Source of the DNA: JBPOHE01 sp052035915
Lineage (GTDB): Bacteria > Pseudomonadota > Gammaproteobacteria > Chromatiales > Chromatiaceae
Direction of reading: 5' to 3'
Length of the DNA: 6,551 nt
NCBI GenBank assembly: GCA_052035915.1
Contig: JBPOHE010000143.1
Span: 1-6,551, forward strand
Shown here: positions 4,964 to 6,551 of the stretch, one piece after another
Position numbering within the stretch: the first letter of the stretch is position 1
Layout: every line of letters starts with the position of its first letter
Notes under the pieces: model-generated
Database searches by the model: none
What the model was told of the DNA's origin: nothing
The model's input: the letters and a program-made list of their open reading frames with translations, nothing else
Position numbers and translations under genes: made by a program

Positions 4964-6055
4964 ATGAGAACCCTTTCCGCTCTCGTGTTGCTGGTCCTGT
5001 GCGGACTGTTTTGGGGAAACGGAGCCGCGATCCAGGCCCGTAGTAACACAGACAGGGTTCTGGAATTCGACGATTTCCCACTGGAAGAACCCCTCTCCCA
5101 CCCCGACTGGTTCAAGAAAAGCTTTCTCGATCTCCGGGAGGACCTCGCCGAGGCTGGGCAGGCCGGGAAGCAAGGCCTCATCCTCTATTTTGGTCAGAAA
5201 CACTGCGCCTACTGCAAACGATTGTTGGAGGTGAATTTCGGCCTTAATGACATCCGTGCCTACACGCAGAAGCATTTCGAGGTGGTCGCCATCGACATCT
5301 GGGGTACCGAAGCGGTGAAAGATCTGCGCGGCCAGAATCTCAGCGAGCGCGAACTCGCCATCCGCGAGCGGACCAACTTCACTCCCTCGCTGGTATTCTA
5401 CGACCTCGATGGGCGCGAGGCGTTACGTCTACGCGGCTATTACCCGCCCTACCAGTTCCGCGCCGCCTTGGAGTATGTGGCCGACGGCCATTTCCGCCGG
5501 GAAAGTTTCACCGAGTATCTGGAGCGGGGCGATCCGACCCAGACCTTCGAGCCGGGGGACCTGCATGAACAGGACTTCTTCCTCGGTCCGCCCTTCAACC
5601 TGGATCGGAGCCGACTGCCGGGCGAGCGCCCCATGGTGGTCTTTTTCGAACAGGGCAACTGCCACGCCTGCGATGTGCTCCACAGCCAACCGCTGAAAGA
5701 CGCCGCCATCCATCGCCTGCTGGAGCGGTTCGACAGTTACCAGCTCGACATTTGGTCGGACACCCCGGTGATCACCCCCACAGGACGGCGCTCGACCGCC
5801 AAAGACTGGGCGAAAGAACTGGGGCTGTTCTATACCCCTTCCATCCTCTTCTTCGATGAACAGGGAAAAGAGGTCATCCGGGTCGATTCAGTGGTGCGCT
5901 TTTACCGACTGCACAACGTGCTCAACTATGTCACCAGTCGGAGTTACCTCACGGAACCCAATTACCAGGTATGGCGTCGCTTCACCCCGACCCAGGCCGA
6001 CATCGGCCTCGATACTGGACGGCACGATTCGGTCGATCCCTGGGGTGGGCGTTAG
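4964..6055 (+). CDS. exported tandem thioredoxin-fold protein (SoxW-like, two CxxC sites)
   Basis: The 363-residue protein begins with a Sec-type signal peptide (about residues 1-25, likely cut after AAIQA) and then carries two thioredoxin-like units. Unit 1 has HCAYCKR (Cys81, Cys84), a DIWGTE segment (111-116) and the cis-proline in NFTPSLVFYD (Pro141). Unit 2 repeats the plan with NCHACDV (Cys233, Cys236), DIWSDTP (262-268) and YTPSILFFDEQGKE (Pro292). This order and the long insertion between DIW and the cis-proline resemble SoxW-type periplasmic thioredoxins, but two copies in one chain are uncommon. Both active sites look intact, so it may pass electrons between its halves or serve two partners. 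GAGG (4953-4956) lies seven bases before the ATG. It follows cysQ closely. The redox direction and partners cannot be read from the sequence. Confidence 0.85.
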   Translation: MRTLSALVLLVLCGLFWGNGAAIQARSNTDRVLEFDDFPLEEPLSHPDWFKKSFLDLREDLAEAGQAGKQGLILYFGQKHCAYCKRLLEVNFGLNDIRAYTQKHFEVVAIDIWGTEAVKDLRGQNLSERELAIRERTNFTPSLVFYDLDGREALRLRGYYPPYQFRAALEYVADGHFRRESFTEYLERGDPTQTFEPGDLHEQDFFLGPPFNLDRSRLPGERPMVVFFEQGNCHACDVLHSQPLKDAAIHRLLERFDSYQLDIWSDTPVITPTGRRSTAKDWAKELGLFYTPSILFFDEQGKEVIRVDSVVRFYRLHNVLNYVTSRSYLTEPNYQVWRRFTPTQADIGLDTGRHDSVDPWGGR

Positions 6056-6070
6056 GGATCGGATTTCCCC

Positions 6071-6116
6071 CGGCCCCCTCTGGGATGGCCCCAGGAGAAA
6101 TCAGAGGGGCTGGCCG
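6071..6116. terminator. possible bidirectional terminator hairpin between convergent genes
   Basis: CGGCC (6071-6075) with GGCCG (6112-6116) and CCCTCTG (6076-6082) with CAGAGGG (6102-6108) form a 12-bp GC-rich stem with a three-base bulge. CTGGG (6080-6084) with CCCAG (6090-6094) is a competing inner hairpin. It lies between the stop codons of two convergent genes and reaches into the last codons of the leftward one. There is no T-run on either side, so it may instead slow polymerase or protect transcript ends. Confidence 0.4.
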
Positions 6117-6328
6117 ATTTCCAAGCGCCTTTCGACGCGCTCCAGCCGATCGCTGAAGCGGTCGAGTCGAATCGATTGCTCCGCCAAAAATACATGGAGT
6201 TGGGCGACCTCGGTCTCCAATCGTCCCAACCGGGTTTTGATCTCCCGCACATCCTCCCGGATGTCCCGCGGGCTCTCCAATATCTTTTGTACCATCTGCA
6301 TCAAGAGTTCCAGACTTGGCTCAGGCAT
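6101..6328 (-). CDS. small coiled-coil protein of unknown function
   Basis: This 75-residue protein is highly charged and consists mostly of one predicted coiled coil from about residue 26 to 71. Hydrophobic positions recur in heptads: Ile30, Leu34, Leu37, Val41, Leu44, Leu48, then Leu55, Phe58, Leu62, Val65 and Leu69. It has no signal peptide and no cysteine. The start at 6328 is well supported by GGGGGAG (6344-6338 on this strand), nine bases upstream. It converges on the thioredoxin-like gene with 45 bases between the stop codons. I do not recognise the family. The shape recalls small cytosolic oligomerising proteins such as SlyX, but the sequence does not match SlyX well enough to name it. 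Confidence 0.65.
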   Translation of the reverse strand: MPEPSLELLMQMVQKILESPRDIREDVREIKTRLGRLETEVAQLHVFLAEQSIRLDRFSDRLERVERRLEIGQPL

Positions 6329-6482
6329 GATCTTGATCTCCCCCTGGGACAGTCATCGGGTATGGGCACCGAACGCGCCATCTTGCCAAGTCTAACATGC
6401 GCCTTTTCTGACAGGGCCGCTTTTCGCAGGGCAATCGCGCTATGTGGGGGATTGACAGGAGGCGGATCGCCAGGGTAACGAG

Positions 6483-6551
6483 ATGGGATTGATCGGATGG
6501 AGAGAACTGATGCGGCCCAAATTGCTCGACCCGCGCCCGTATTTGGCCAAC
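6483..6551 (+). CDS. N-terminal fragment of a gene leaving the window
   Basis: An open frame starts with ATG at 6483 and runs 23 codons to the edge, including the stretch RPKLLDPRPYLAN. AGGG lies seven bases before this ATG. A second in-frame ATG at 6510 has the better ribosome binding site, GGAG (6499-6502), also seven bases upstream, and may be the true start. A perfect -35 hexamer TTGACA lies at 6452-6457, without a good -10 box. The visible part is too short to identify the product. Confidence 0.4.
   Translation, partial: MGLIGWRELMRPKLLDPRPYLAN

Noticed and set aside
4301..5275. Long minus-strand frame opposite cysQ and the thioredoxin-like gene
   Set aside because: It is antisense to two well-supported genes and its composition is what GC-rich coding DNA gives on the opposite strand.
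6452..6482. Full promoter using the perfect TTGACA at 6452-6457
   Set aside because: No acceptable -10 hexamer lies 16-18 bases downstream (the candidates are GTAACG-like), so I mention the hexamer only within the partial gene entry.

Overview
The window looks like chromosomal DNA of a GC-rich, Gram-negative proteobacterium, most likely a gammaproteobacterium. The reasons are a short exosortase of the H type, a YdgA-like DUF945 protein, a CysQ that closely follows the Escherichia coli protein motif for motif, and an exported thioredoxin-like protein. This placement is an inference from protein families. No rRNA, tRNA, CRISPR array, transposase or phage gene is visible.

Layout. Positions 1-461 hold no credible gene but are rich in inverted repeats. 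A two-gene leftward operon follows: xrtH (1560-1048) and a multi-spanning membrane protein of the exosortase-H-associated type (1064-462), overlapping by 17 bases. A 566-base gap (1561-2126) separates xrtH from a rightward DUF945/YdgA-family gene (2127-3611), which ends at a strong terminator-like hairpin. A 450-base gap then carries a 158-base nested palindrome resembling a small non-autonomous mobile element (3708-3865). After it comes a rightward pair, cysQ (4112-4945) and a tandem thioredoxin-fold exported protein (4964-6055), 18 bases apart. A small leftward coiled-coil gene (6328-6101) converges on the pair. A rightward gene of unknown product starts near 6483 and leaves the window.

The most unusual structure is around the exosortase operon. 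It lies between two inverted copies of one sequence, about 120 bases each (282-401 and 1835-1955), with a perfect 18-base outer end; weaker similarity reaches 209 on the left and 2010 on the right. Each copy holds two 17-bp palindromes of the form GTTCTY-N5-RAGAAC whose starts are exactly 40 bp apart. They look like paired operators for an unidentified dimeric regulator. One of the four exactly fills the 17-bp spacer of a plausible promoter pointing at xrtH.

How the genes may work together. XrtH should process and anchor or export proteins carrying an IPTLxxWG-CTERM tail, helped by its partner membrane protein; no such substrate is in the window. CysQ removes 3'-phosphoadenosine 5'-phosphate made during sulfate assimilation. 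The exported thioredoxin-like protein probably handles thiol redox chemistry in the periplasm. The physical link of these last two suggests a sulfur or redox theme, but nothing here proves a shared function.
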